This document shows, one piece after another, positions 27,158-35,667 of a stretch of 64,000 bases of DNA. Source of the DNA: Photobacterium obscurum (lineage in GTDB: Bacteria; Pseudomonadota; Gammaproteobacteria; Enterobacterales; Vibrionaceae); the NCBI RefSeq assembly GCF_026191635.1, contig NZ_JAKRRW010000009.1, positions 62,001 through 126,000 of the forward strand, written 5' to 3'. The position numbers and the translations under genes were made by a program. The notes below the pieces were generated by a model that saw nothing but the letters and a program-made list of their open reading frames with translations, was not told the DNA's origin and did no database searches. Each line of letters opens with the position of its first letter. The first letter of the stretch is position 1.

Positions 27158-28606
27158 ATGAAAGGTGATATTGGTGTAATCGGCCTGGCAGTTATGGGCC
27201 AGAACCTGATTCTGAATATGAATGATCATGGTTTCAAAGTCGTGGCGTATAACCGTACAGTCTCAAAAGTAGAAGAGTTTCTATCTAGCGCGGCCAAGGG
27301 AACAAATATTATTGGCGCTAGCTCGCTGCAAGATTTGGTCGATAAACTGGAAAAACCGCGCAAAGTTATGTTGATGGTTCGTGCTGGTGACGTGGTTGAT
27401 CAGTTTATCAACAACCTAGTGCCTTTACTGGACGAAGGCGACATCATTATTGATGGTGGTAATACCAACTATCCTGATACCAATCGCCGTGTAGCGGCAT
27501 TGCGTGACAAAGGGATCCGCTATGTTGGCGCCGGTGTCTCTGGTGGTGAAGAAGGGGCACGTTTTGGACCTTCAATTATGCCTGGTGGTGATCCTGAAGC
27601 GTGGCCGCACGTTAAACCCATTTTTCAGGCAATTGCTGCCAAGACCGACGAAGGTGAAGCATGCTGTGATTGGGTCGGCAAACAAGGAGCAGGGCATTTT
27701 GTCAAAATGGTTCATAACGGTATCGAATATGGAGATATGCAGCTAATCAGTGAAGCCTACCACTTTATGAAAGAAGGCCTTGGACTGTCTCATGATGAGA
27801 TGCAGTCAATCTTCACAGAATGGAATAAAACCGAACTAGACAGTTACTTAATCGAGATCACCGCGGATATTTTGGGTTATCGCGATGAAAATGGTGAGCC
27901 GCTGGTGGAAAAAATTCTGGATACAGCAGGCCAGAAAGGAACCGGCAAGTGGACAGGCATTAACGCTCTTGATCATGGTATACCGCTGACCCTGATCACC
28001 GATTCTGTATTTGCACGTTGCCTATCTTCTTTGAAAGATCAGCGTGTTGAAGCTGAAAAGTTATTCAACAACCCGATCACTCAGGTTGAAGGTGATAAGT
28101 CTGAATGGGTAGATGCGCTAAGACAGGCGCTGCTGGCGTCAAAAATTATCTCTTATGCGCAGGGCTTTATGTTGATCCGTCAGGCCTCGGAAGATAATGA
28201 CTGGTCGTTGAACTACGGTAATGTTGCCTTGATGTGGCGTGGTGGCTGTATTATCCGAAGTGCATTCCTTGGCAATATTCGTGATGCTTACGAAGCGAAT
28301 TCACAGCTGGCTTTCCTTGGTTCTGATCCTTACTTTAAAGAAATCTTGGAGAGCTGCCTACCAGCATGGCGCAAAGTTGTTGCTAAGTCATTTGAGTTGG
28401 GTATGCCAATGCCATGTATGTCATCGGCGCTGACCTTCCTGAATGGTTACACAACAGCCCGTTTGCCTGCGAATTTGCTACAGGCACAGCGTGACTATTT
28501 TGGTGCGCATACTTACGAGCGTACGGATAAGCCGCGTGGTGAGTTTTTCCATACTAATTGGACTGGTAAAGGTGGAGATATCTCTTCGACCACCTACGAT
28601 GCATAA
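27158..28606 (+). CDS. gnd: 6-phosphogluconate dehydrogenase, decarboxylating
   Basis: 482 residues, the long bacterial form. N-terminal Rossmann motif G-V-I-G-L-A-V-M-G-Q-N, substrate motif V-S-G-G-E-E-G-A-R-F-G-P-S-I-M-P-G-G at about 128-145, catalytic K-M-V-H-N-G-I-E-Y-G-D-M-Q, and the C-terminal helical tail ending G-K-G-G-D-I-S-S-T. It converts 6-phosphogluconate to ribulose 5-phosphate with NADPH and CO2. Third gene of zwf-pgl-gnd, closing the oxidative branch in one operon; a strong terminator follows at 28660. Confidence 0.97.
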   Translation: MKGDIGVIGLAVMGQNLILNMNDHGFKVVAYNRTVSKVEEFLSSAAKGTNIIGASSLQDLVDKLEKPRKVMLMVRAGDVVDQFINNLVPLLDEGDIIIDGGNTNYPDTNRRVAALRDKGIRYVGAGVSGGEEGARFGPSIMPGGDPEAWPHVKPIFQAIAAKTDEGEACCDWVGKQGAGHFVKMVHNGIEYGDMQLISEAYHFMKEGLGLSHDEMQSIFTEWNKTELDSYLIEITADILGYRDENGEPLVEKILDTAGQKGTGKWTGINALDHGIPLTLITDSVFARCLSSLKDQRVEAEKLFNNPITQVEGDKSEWVDALRQALLASKIISYAQGFMLIRQASEDNDWSLNYGNVALMWRGGCIIRSAFLGNIRDAYEANSQLAFLGSDPYFKEILESCLPAWRKVVAKSFELGMPMPCMSSALTFLNGYTTARLPANLLQAQRDYFGAHTYERTDKPRGEFFHTNWTGKGGDISSTTYDA

Positions 28607-28659
28607 GAGCTAGGTGTTTAGGCAGAAGTGTCATAAATACACTGACAAATGCTTGCAAG

Positions 28660-28687
28660 AGGCGCAGTGGCAACACTGCGCCTTTTT
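28660..28687 (+). terminator. Intrinsic terminator of zwf-pgl-gnd
   Basis: A 10-bp stem AGGCGCAGTG (28660-28669) / CACTGCGCCT (28674-28683), loop GCAA, followed by TTTT. Confidence 0.93.
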
Positions 28688-29186
28688 GCTATTTGCACCC
28701 TTAGCGGGTCAAGCTTACACATCAACAATGGTTAACGATTTGTTAACCGTATGCTGGTGATGGGGATAAAAGAATACTTAGAATGATGTATTGAGACAGC
28801 TTGAACATTGCAGATATTTGTCAATATGAAATAGAAGGAAGATGAAGAGTAATATAGCTGGTCAATTAATGAACACATTTAGATGGTGCGTAGTGAATAT
28901 TTCAGACGCATCATCTTGATAAATCTGTGATCGCGAACATAAATATACGTTTAGTTGCTTGTTTTTCGAACAATACGGATGATTGCAAAATACTTCTTTA
29001 GAGAATGAACATCGGTGTGATCTTCATCAGTCAGGGGAATAGACTGGATGTTAAATCATTGTTGATGATCTGTGCTGTACTTCACGCTCATTTGAGTGAC
29101 AAAATAAAAATCTTAACATTTAGCTTACAATCTGCTTATTATACTGTCCGAGCATTAACCATAATCTATAAGACAGGGAGATTTTA
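28688..29186 (+). promoter_or_regulatory. Leader/promoter region of the alanine/glycine symporter gene
   Basis: About 500 bases with no supported gene; a 60-codon frame ending at 29187 has no ribosome site. It contains a 10-bp hairpin (28881-28890/28907-28916, AGATGGTGCG/CGCATCATCT, one G:T pair) with a 16-base loop, and a GGGAG ribosome site before 29187. No glycine riboswitch core was found. Confidence 0.5.
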
Positions 29187-30734
29187 ATGCAGTCGTTAGT
29201 AGATTTTTTAAACGGAATAATATGGAGCCCGGTACTGATTTACTTGTGCCTTGGTGCTGGTTTGTTTTATTCCATCACAACTCGCTTTGTTCAAATTCGC
29301 CACTTTAGAGAGATGTGGCGTCTGCTGTTATCAGGTAAAAGTTCAGATAAAGGTATTTCCTCTTTTCAAGCACTCGCCGTTTCTTTATCAGGACGTGTAG
29401 GTACCGGTAACATTGCAGGTGTCGCTGCAGCAATCGGTTTTGGTGGTCCAGGTGCGGTATTCTGGATGTGGGTTGTAGCCTTCTTAGGTGCAGCGACAGC
29501 ATACAGCGAATCAGCACTGGCACAAATTTATAAAGAAGAAGATGAAGACGGCCAGTTCCGTGGTGGCCCTGCCTATTACATTGAAAAAGCCATGGGGCAA
29601 AAATGGTATGCGTGGATTTTTGCCATTGCAACAATCTTTGCCTGTGGTGTGCTTCTTCCGGGTGTTCAGTCAAATAGTATCGGTAATGCGGTTGAAGCTG
29701 CATTTGGTACCGGTGGCATGATTGAAACAACGATTGGTACTATCAGTCTGGCCAAGATTTTAACCGGTACTGTCGTTTCGATTATTCTGGCATTCATCAT
29801 TTTCGGTGGTGTAAAACGTATCGCGAGCTTCACCCAGATTGTCGTGCCATTTATGGCGCTGGCCTACATCATTATTGCTTTCATCATCATCCTGCTAAAC
29901 ATTAACCTGGTACCAACGGTATTCGGCATGATTATCGGTGATGCATTTACACCAATGGCTGGTGTTGGTGCAGCAATTGGTTGGGGTGTTAAGCGTGGTG
30001 TCTACTCCAATGAAGCAGGTCAGGGTACGGGGCCTCATGCAGCGGCAGCGGCAGATGTTGATCACCCTGCACAGCAAGGTTTGGTTCAGTCGTTCTCTAT
30101 TTACATCGATACACTGTTAGTATGTTCTGCGACAGCGTTCATGATTATCATCACGGGTGCTTACAATGTACATGGTGGTGCCGAAGGTACATTCCTGGTA
30201 CAGAATCTGGCTGCCGATATCGGTGCTAACGGCCCTGTATTTACCCAGATGGCCATCGAGAGTGCAATGCCAGGTATCGGCAAGCCGTTTATTGCCTTTG
30301 CACTGTTCTTCTTCGCCTTTACGACTATCCTTGCGTACTACTACATTGCTGAAACGAACATTGCATATATCCGCCGCTCGCTAAAACTACCAGGCATGAT
30401 GTTCGTACTGAAGATTGTTCTGACTGTTGCTGTATTCTACGGCACAGTAAAAGCTGCGAACCTAGCTTGGGCAATGGGTGATGTGGGTGTTGGTCTGATG
30501 GCATGGCTGAACATTGTCGGTATTCTGATCATCTTCTTCCTATCTAAGCCAGCTTTAAAAGCACTTAAAGATTACGAAGAACAGCAGAAAGCTGGCGTAA
30601 AAGAATTTACGTTCGACCCAGTAAAATTAGGTATCAAGAATGCTGATTACTGGGAGAAGCGTCTGAAGTCTTCTGGTAAACCAGCAGCGCAGCCTGAAGA
30701 TGTAGAAGGTGAGCCTGTTAAGACAACGATTTAG
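29187..30734 (+). CDS. Sodium:alanine/glycine symporter (AGCS family)
   Basis: 515 residues with about ten membrane helices. Family signatures: F-Y-S-I-T-T-R-F-V-Q-I-R-H-F near residue 28, L-S-G-R-V-G-T-G-N-I-A-G-V-A-A-A-I at about 66-82, and G-V-K-R-G-V-Y-S-N-E-A-G-Q-G-T-G-P-H-A-A-A at about 266-286. The latter two line the substrate and sodium sites. It takes up alanine or glycine with Na+, fitting a marine habitat. The C-terminal 40 residues are a charged cytoplasmic tail. In Vibrio cholerae a homologous symporter gene is preceded by the tandem glycine riboswitch; that element is not recognisable here. Monocistronic. Confidence 0.95.
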   Translation: MQSLVDFLNGIIWSPVLIYLCLGAGLFYSITTRFVQIRHFREMWRLLLSGKSSDKGISSFQALAVSLSGRVGTGNIAGVAAAIGFGGPGAVFWMWVVAFLGAATAYSESALAQIYKEEDEDGQFRGGPAYYIEKAMGQKWYAWIFAIATIFACGVLLPGVQSNSIGNAVEAAFGTGGMIETTIGTISLAKILTGTVVSIILAFIIFGGVKRIASFTQIVVPFMALAYIIIAFIIILLNINLVPTVFGMIIGDAFTPMAGVGAAIGWGVKRGVYSNEAGQGTGPHAAAAADVDHPAQQGLVQSFSIYIDTLLVCSATAFMIIITGAYNVHGGAEGTFLVQNLAADIGANGPVFTQMAIESAMPGIGKPFIAFALFFFAFTTILAYYYIAETNIAYIRRSLKLPGMMFVLKIVLTVAVFYGTVKAANLAWAMGDVGVGLMAWLNIVGILIIFFLSKPALKALKDYEEQQKAGVKEFTFDPVKLGIKNADYWEKRLKSSGKPAAQPEDVEGEPVKTTI

Positions 30735-30757
30735 TAGAGAGATTTATCTCAAATATC

Positions 30758-30786
30758 AAAAGGGTTAGCGAGAGCTAACCCTTTTT
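30758..30786. terminator. Bidirectional terminator between symporter and EF-hand secreted protein genes
   Basis: A 12-bp stem AAAAGGGTTAGC-type at 30758-30769/30774-30785, loop GAGA, with T-run to 30786 and A-run on the left. Confidence 0.93.
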
Positions 30787-30815
30787 GCTTTCAGGGGAAT
30801 AGTATTTAGGCCTAT

Positions 30816-31511
30816 TTAGTTTGCGTTGGAACCATGCACTTCCCATACGCTTAAAGTGCCTTTGCCAAGCGTTGCGTTCGCATCCCATGACCCCGATCCT
30901 GATTCAGGATCTTCAACCACAACTTCGCCACCATAGCTTAAGCGAGCGAATGCTTCGATAGTGTGTGAGCCGGAGCCAATATCATAGGCAAGAAAGTTAA
31001 AGGTATGTGCGGCTGTTGTATCTAGAATCAGTCCAATCTCTTCTTCTGTCAGATCACATTCATCAAAAGAGATAATCCCATCGTCATTTGTATCTTCACA
31101 ATTAAGTGAGCCACCAAGTTTTGCCCAAAGTGTTTGTGTACGTTTGTCAAAAATAACATTCCCAGGCTGTGCTAAGACACCATCGACATATACTTTCATC
31201 TCGATCTTGGCATCTGCAGTAGAGCTACTCTTGGTACCGCCTTTACTCTTAACAACGGTTTCTGTAAATAGGCTGGTCTCGAAAGATAGTCCGATAACAA
31301 GATCTTTAGGGGCTCCTGAATTGCTAAGCTCAGTACTCAAAACTCTGGTATAACCTTCATCATCAGCAAGCATCGCTCTGCTAGCAAGAGCGCCAATCAC
31401 TGCTGTCCCATTTCCTGTATACGCTGAAGCCGTATTATCTGCATAGCTAGTTGAGGTGATGAGTAAGCCGGCGATTGCCAAGGCAATCGAACTGGTTTTT
31501 AAACTATTCAT
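30816..31511 (-). CDS. Secreted protein with a canonical EF-hand calcium-binding loop
   Basis: 231 residues; overall family not recognised. Signal peptide of 24 residues (M-N-S-L-K-T-S-S-I-A-L-A..., cleavage after S-Y-A). The mature protein is rich in Gly, Ser and Thr with alternating strand-like segments, suggesting a beta-sandwich. Residues 140-151 read D-T-N-D-D-G-I-I-S-F-D-E, an exact 12-residue EF-hand loop (D-x-N-x-D-G-x-I-x-x-x-E). It lies between two cysteines (138 and 152) that may form a disulfide closing the loop. This suggests a calcium-stabilised exported protein. Neighbours give no functional clue. It converges on the symporter gene. Confidence 0.8.
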   Translation of the reverse strand: MNSLKTSSIALAIAGLLITSTSYADNTASAYTGNGTAVIGALASRAMLADDEGYTRVLSTELSNSGAPKDLVIGLSFETSLFTETVVKSKGGTKSSSTADAKIEMKVYVDGVLAQPGNVIFDKRTQTLWAKLGGSLNCEDTNDDGIISFDECDLTEEEIGLILDTTAAHTFNFLAYDIGSGSHTIEAFARLSYGGEVVVEDPESGSGSWDANATLGKGTLSVWEVHGSNAN

Positions 31512-32063
31512 TTCTAATCCTTATTTAATATAGATAGCTTCCCAATTATCTTTGGGGGTAGTGTAAAGCCAGAGTTCACCAAGCAAGAATGCGCTTAAGC
31601 CCTGATGTTTATATATGCAAACACTTAAAGACTAGTGCACAACATTCTATACCTTCGGGTATAGAGACTAGGAAAGGTATTAAAAATGCGTTAGGATTTT
31701 TTTGTCTTTTTTTGGTGATATTTTGCGGTAATTAAAATAATCAGTTTAAATAGCTTTTTAAATAAACAGGTTAGATAAAAAATAAACAATAAAAAAATTT
31801 AACTTCGTCATTATTTTGATTGTAAAAAGTTGATGCCAGATGGAATATTTATGTCAATAATTTAATAGTCGCTGTTTTATAAAGTTTGAGTGGGGCGGAA
31901 CTGTAGAAGCTGTTATATTCAGCTGATTTCATAATTTATTGGATATAACAGAAATGCCACTCTTAAAAAGAGTGGCATTATATTGTATAAGCAATCTGTT
32001 TAGTAATTGGTTATCTCTAAATAACTCCAAGTTTTCCGTTTAGATATCGCATTGCACTAATAT
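31512..32063. other. Long AT-rich intergenic region with hairpins
   Basis: About 550 bases without a supported gene. Holds the promoter of the EF-hand gene, a small hairpin near 31650-31665 (CTATACC TTC GGGTATAG), and hairpins at 31954-31978 and 32038-32069 beside the chemoreceptor gene end. Base composition is markedly AT-rich (31680-31860). Confidence 0.5.
31954..31978 (-). terminator. Hairpin, probable terminator of the chemoreceptor gene
   Basis: Perfect 11-bp stem ATGCCACTCTT (31954-31964) / AAGAGTGGCAT (31968-31978) with a 3-base loop, about 85 bases after the chemoreceptor stop. The T-run after it on the minus strand is short (TTTC). A second 10-bp inverted repeat (GTTTAGATAT / ATATCTAAAC, 32038-32047/32060-32069) overlaps the stop codon itself. 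Confidence 0.6.
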
Positions 32064-33932
32064 CTAAACAATAAATTTGTTCATCACACTGTCTTGCTCG
32101 CGAACCTTATTGATTTGCACCTCCATTGCTTCATTTGCTCCGTTGGCGGCATCTGCCACCTGTACCGATAGCTCTTTGATGTTGAGGGTATTGGTATTGA
32201 TTTCTTCTGCCACTAAGCTTTGTTCTTCAGCGGCAGAGGCTATTTGCAGGTTCATATCGTTAATTTGCTGAATGGCTGCGCTGATACGCGCTAGAGCTTC
32301 ATCGGCTTCTTGCGCTTTAATCACGGTGTTAGCCGCAGTCTCTTTACTTAACCCCATCACATTGGCCGCGGAACTGGCTCCAGACTGCAGTTGCTCAATC
32401 ATTTGACGAATTTCAGTCGTTGATTCTTGAGTGCGCTGGGCAAGGGTCCGTACTTCGTCAGCCACGACAGCAAAGCCACGCCCGGAATCGCCGGCGCGAG
32501 CAGCCTCGATTGCAGCATTTAGGGCAAGTAGATTGGTTTGATCTGCGATTTCATTGATAACCTTGAGGATAGATTCAATGTTGCCGGTCGCTGTCTCTAG
32601 ACGTTTAACTACCTCGACGGCTTCATCAATTTGTTCCGAAAGATCGGTGATTGCTGTTGCGGTATGAGAGACGACATCACTCCCTTCTGTTACCGCGGTA
32701 TCAGCTGCTTGAGCGGCGGAGGCGGCTCCCTGTGCATTACCAGCAACATCGGAAGAGGTTGTGGCCATTTCATGCATGGCGGTGGCCAGCTGATCCAGCT
32801 CTTGCAACTGTGAGGACATGGCGCTGGCCGATTGTTTCGCTCCATCTGCGGTCAGTTCCGTTCCACGCATAATATCGTGGCTTAGCGATTTAGACTGAAT
32901 AATGAGGCTCTGTAATTTCTCGGTAAAGGCGTTGAACCCCTTGGCCAGCTCGGCGAATTCAGTATCGGTATTGGTATCTAAGCGACGGGTAAGGTCACCT
33001 TGCCCGGAAGCAACATCTTGAATTGCCACGTTTAGATCCTGCAATGGACGCATCAAGATTTTGATAAGCAGAAGCAGGGCAATAATACCAGCGATCAGCG
33101 CGATAACCGAGTATAAGACCGAATCGGTTTTGAGTTTGTCGACAGCGGCAAAGGCAAGGCTTTCATCAAGAACCGCACCGATGTACCAGTTCTGTCCTTC
33201 AATTTGGGTAAACGATAGCTTTACTGTCTTGCCATTGAGTTCAGTCGTAGCAACCTGAGTCGAAAGAGACTGATTTCCAAGGAAGTCAGACATAGGCTTA
33301 CCGTTATATTGTTCCTCGGGGTGGGCGATAACCGTACCGTCGTCGGCAACAATAAACAGGTAGCCGGCGTTAAACAACGATACCTGATTTACCAACTTGG
33401 CAAGACCGCCAAGGCTCATGTCAAAGAAGATCGCGCCTTTAAACTCTGTGTTTTTAAACAGAGGTGTGGCAATTGAAACCAAAATTTCATTGGTTACCGC
33501 GTCGGCATACGGTGCTGTGATGATTAACTTGCGAGCTTGCTTGGTGTCTTTATACCAAGGGCGGGCACGAGGCTCCCAGCTTGGACCCGGATCCCAGTTT
33601 GGATCATTGCTGGTGTAGCTACCATCAGCTTCAAACCCTAGCCCAGTAAGTAGGAAAGCATCTTTGATAATCGGCTGGCTGATAACGGTTTGGATATTGT
33701 TTAGTGACAGATCGTTTTCGACTAAGCTGGTTGCGTAACTCGCAAGTGCTGTACGGCTGCTGATCTCGGCATTAACGGTATTACTCATGCCTGATACGAT
33801 TTCATCGATACTATGCATGACCAAAGATTCGATTTGAGATTTGGTATTGAAATATTGATTGGCAGAAAGCAGCGATAAAGCGGCGAGCAATATGGCTGAT
33901 GATGTGGCAACGACTTTATGGCTGAACTTCAT
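32064..33932 (-). CDS. Methyl-accepting chemotaxis protein with dCache sensor
   Basis: 622 residues from the ATG at 33932 (GAGG upstream); a TTG at 33956 would add eight non-homologous residues. Helix 1 at about 8-27, a periplasmic dCache domain to about 270, helix 2, HAMP (about 295-345) and the cytoplasmic signalling domain whose tip reads [23 protein letters not shown] near 480-500. The sensor contains R-A-R-P-W-Y-K and P-Y-A-D-A, resembling the R-x-W-Y and Y-x-D elements of amino-acid-binding dCache domains, so an amino acid ligand is plausible. No C-terminal CheR-tether pentapeptide is visible. Single gene. Confidence 0.94.
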   Translation of the reverse strand: MKFSHKVVATSSAILLAALSLLSANQYFNTKSQIESLVMHSIDEIVSGMSNTVNAEISSRTALASYATSLVENDLSLNNIQTVISQPIIKDAFLLTGLGFEADGSYTSNDPNWDPGPSWEPRARPWYKDTKQARKLIITAPYADAVTNEILVSIATPLFKNTEFKGAIFFDMSLGGLAKLVNQVSLFNAGYLFIVADDGTVIAHPEEQYNGKPMSDFLGNQSLSTQVATTELNGKTVKLSFTQIEGQNWYIGAVLDESLAFAAVDKLKTDSVLYSVIALIAGIIALLLLIKILMRPLQDLNVAIQDVASGQGDLTRRLDTNTDTEFAELAKGFNAFTEKLQSLIIQSKSLSHDIMRGTELTADGAKQSASAMSSQLQELDQLATAMHEMATTSSDVAGNAQGAASAAQAADTAVTEGSDVVSHTATAITDLSEQIDEAVEVVKRLETATGNIESILKVINEIADQTNLLALNAAIEAARAGDSGRGFAVVADEVRTLAQRTQESTTEIRQMIEQLQSGASSAANVMGLSKETAANTVIKAQEADEALARISAAIQQINDMNLQIASAAEEQSLVAEEINTNTLNIKELSVQVADAANGANEAMEVQINKVREQDSVMNKFIV

Positions 33933-34173
33933 TTGATGAGACCTCAACGAGCACAAGTTTATTTATAGGTTTGATAACCATTGTGTCGGCTGGGTTGCGC
34001 TATTGTTAATGGTGATTGTGGAAATATGTGATCAAGGAATGTATTTTTTTGCGTTATTTCAATTAAGCATTGATCGCCATGTAAAGAAACAGCAACTTAG
34101 ACAAAGTTAATATATGAATCATGATGCCCAAAGAGTTCAGCTAAAATATTTATCATTTAATCTGGAAATAAAA
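33933..34173. other. Spacer between purC terminator and chemoreceptor start
   Basis: About 240 bases, promoter region of the chemoreceptor. No convincing FliA (sigma-28) promoter was found. No gene seen. Confidence 0.4.
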
Positions 34174-34195
34174 AAGGCAGCTTAGTTGCTGCCTT
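34171..34195 (-). terminator. Intrinsic terminator of purC
   Basis: An 8-bp stem at 34174-34181/34188-34195 (AAGGCAGC/GCTGCCTT), loop TTAGTT, with the T-run on the minus strand (AAAAA at 34171-34175 on the plus strand). Confidence 0.88.
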
Positions 34196-34236
34196 AATAT
34201 ATATTAAAGAAACTGGCCATATAAGCAAGATGTTGC

Positions 34237-35340
34237 TTATTTAATTAGATCATATTTATTACGCAGAATATTGATGATCTCATCTTTGGGATTTTTACTA
34301 AGAACAATTTGCTTGCCAGTAATTTTTTCGGCGATACCTGTGTAGACTTTCGAAACCTGCATCAGTACATCTTCAGGAAGCTCATTGTCACGGGCGAGGG
34401 CAAAGCGTTCTTCCATACGATCCTTATTTAGAAGAATGTCCGGATCAGGGAAGTGGTTCAGCAGAACCTGGCGGAAGTCTTCTTTTGAGTTTTCGATGAT
34501 TTTACCATTACGGTAAGCGGCTCCATCCCAGATACGGGATGAGTCCGGGGTGCCCACTTCATCCATATAGATTAGTTTTTCCTGACCGCTTGCATCGGTA
34601 ACATAGCCGAATTCAAATTTGGTATCGACAAAAATTTGGTCCAGTTTTTCAAGCTCAGCACTGATCACACTGAAGCCTTCCTTAAGCAGTCTTTCGTAGT
34701 GGTCAATGTCGTTTGCGCTGCGGAAGTTGAATTTGTCGTAGTTATTTTCTAAATCTGTACGGGTCACGTTAACGTCATCGACTTCCGGTACACCTGGAAT
34801 ACCTTTTAGGATACCTTTGGTCGAGGGTGTCATGAGCAAATTTGGCAGCTTTTGATCTTTTTCCAACCCTTCTGGTAGTTCGATACCGCAGAAGTCACGC
34901 TCTCCTTTGCTGTAGGCACGCCACATCGAACCGGTGATGTACTGGCGGCAAATTGCCTCGACCATTACCGGTTTGGCTTTCTGGACAATCCAGACAAAGG
35001 GGTGGGGAATATCTAAGATGTGGCTGTCTGCCAGACCGTTGTCACGGAATAGCTTGAACCAGTGGTTCGAGATGGCATTTAGTGCCGCCCCTTTCCCCGG
35101 TACGCCCTTGAGACCGCCTTCACCATGCCAAATGCAGTCGAAGGCTGAGATACGGTCGCTGATCACCATAATAGCCAGCGGTGCATCAGGTTGAACATTA
35201 TAGCCTTTTTCTTCGATCAAACGGCGGCTGTCGGCTTCGGTTAACCAGTAGACAGAACGTACTTTACCACTGTGTACGGGTTTGTCGGTACGGATCGGAA
35301 GGTCGTCATTTACAGCGAGAACTTGATCAGCAAGGCTCAT
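34237..35340 (-). CDS. purC: Phosphoribosylaminoimidazole-succinocarboxamide synthase (SAICAR synthetase), long form
   Basis: 367 residues. E. coli PurC is about 237; this longer type is the one normal in Vibrionaceae. Motifs: G-K-V-R-S-V-Y near residue 27, I-S-D-R-I-S-A-F-D at about 60, [20 protein letters not shown] and [13 protein letters not shown]. The last is the ATP/Mg site of SAICAR synthetases. It joins CAIR and aspartate using ATP in purine synthesis. AGGAATTC before the ATG. A perfect-consensus PurR box lies about 185 bases upstream, giving a long 5' leader with a hairpin. Confidence 0.96.
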   Translation of the reverse strand: MSLADQVLAVNDDLPIRTDKPVHSGKVRSVYWLTEADSRRLIEEKGYNVQPDAPLAIMVISDRISAFDCIWHGEGGLKGVPGKGAALNAISNHWFKLFRDNGLADSHILDIPHPFVWIVQKAKPVMVEAICRQYITGSMWRAYSKGERDFCGIELPEGLEKDQKLPNLLMTPSTKGILKGIPGVPEVDDVNVTRTDLENNYDKFNFRSANDIDHYERLLKEGFSVISAELEKLDQIFVDTKFEFGYVTDASGQEKLIYMDEVGTPDSSRIWDGAAYRNGKIIENSKEDFRQVLLNHFPDPDILLNKDRMEERFALARDNELPEDVLMQVSKVYTGIAEKITGKQIVLSKNPKDEIINILRNKYDLIK

Positions 35341-35437
35341 GGTGAATTCCTATTTCAATAGTCGAGACGAAGATATACCGAAGTGATCTCAAAGTGCAGG
35401 ATTCAGAGTGAGCTCACTTGAGTATAAAACCATGCAA

Positions 35438-35474
35438 GCTAAGCCGTTTTACGGTGTAGGTAAAGTGGCTTAGC
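35438..35474. other. Long imperfect hairpin in the purC leader
   Basis: GCTAAGCC (35438-35445) pairs with GGCTTAGC (35467-35474), and pairing continues inward to about 35452/35460. It is continuous with two wobbles when read on the plus strand, and has a 2x2 internal loop when read on the minus strand. A 12-bp palindrome AGTGAGCTCACT sits nearby at 35407-35418. Role unknown. Confidence 0.5.
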
Positions 35475-35524
35475 CTGTAACTGGGGCAGATAATAGCAGA
35501 ACTGATTATGCCTTTCAGCAACTA

Positions 35525-35540
35525 AAGCAAACGTTTGCGT
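35525..35540. promoter_or_regulatory. PurR operator-like palindrome
   Basis: AAGCAAACGTTTGCGT matches the PurR box consensus ANGCAANCGNTTNCNT at every defined position. It lies 185 bases before the purC start and 128 bases before the divergent helicase start. On the minus strand plausible promoter hexamers follow it (TTGCTG and TATTAT, with a 20-base spacer that is longer than ideal), so it probably represses purC. Confidence 0.8.
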
Positions 35541-35667
35541 AAATTTAGTTTTTGGAATTGCCTAACCACTAATCATTCCTGGTGACTAAGCGGTAATTAA
35601 CGGAGCCAAGGCTGGGGAATTATGGCAAAATCACCAACCTTATGGTTTACCAGGTTCAACTTTCACT

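Noticed and set aside
28688..29186. Glycine riboswitch upstream of the alanine/glycine symporter
   Set aside because: I looked for the GGAGAG and CCGAAGG-type aptamer core and found none; only one unrelated hairpin.
29005..29187. 60-codon ORF upstream of the symporter
   Set aside because: No ribosome site, AT-rich composition, and its end abuts the symporter ATG; likely chance.
33933..34170. FliA-type (sigma-28) promoter for the chemoreceptor
   Set aside because: Half-matches to GCCGATAA (GCCGACAC, GGCGATCA) occur but not with an acceptable -35 at the right spacing.
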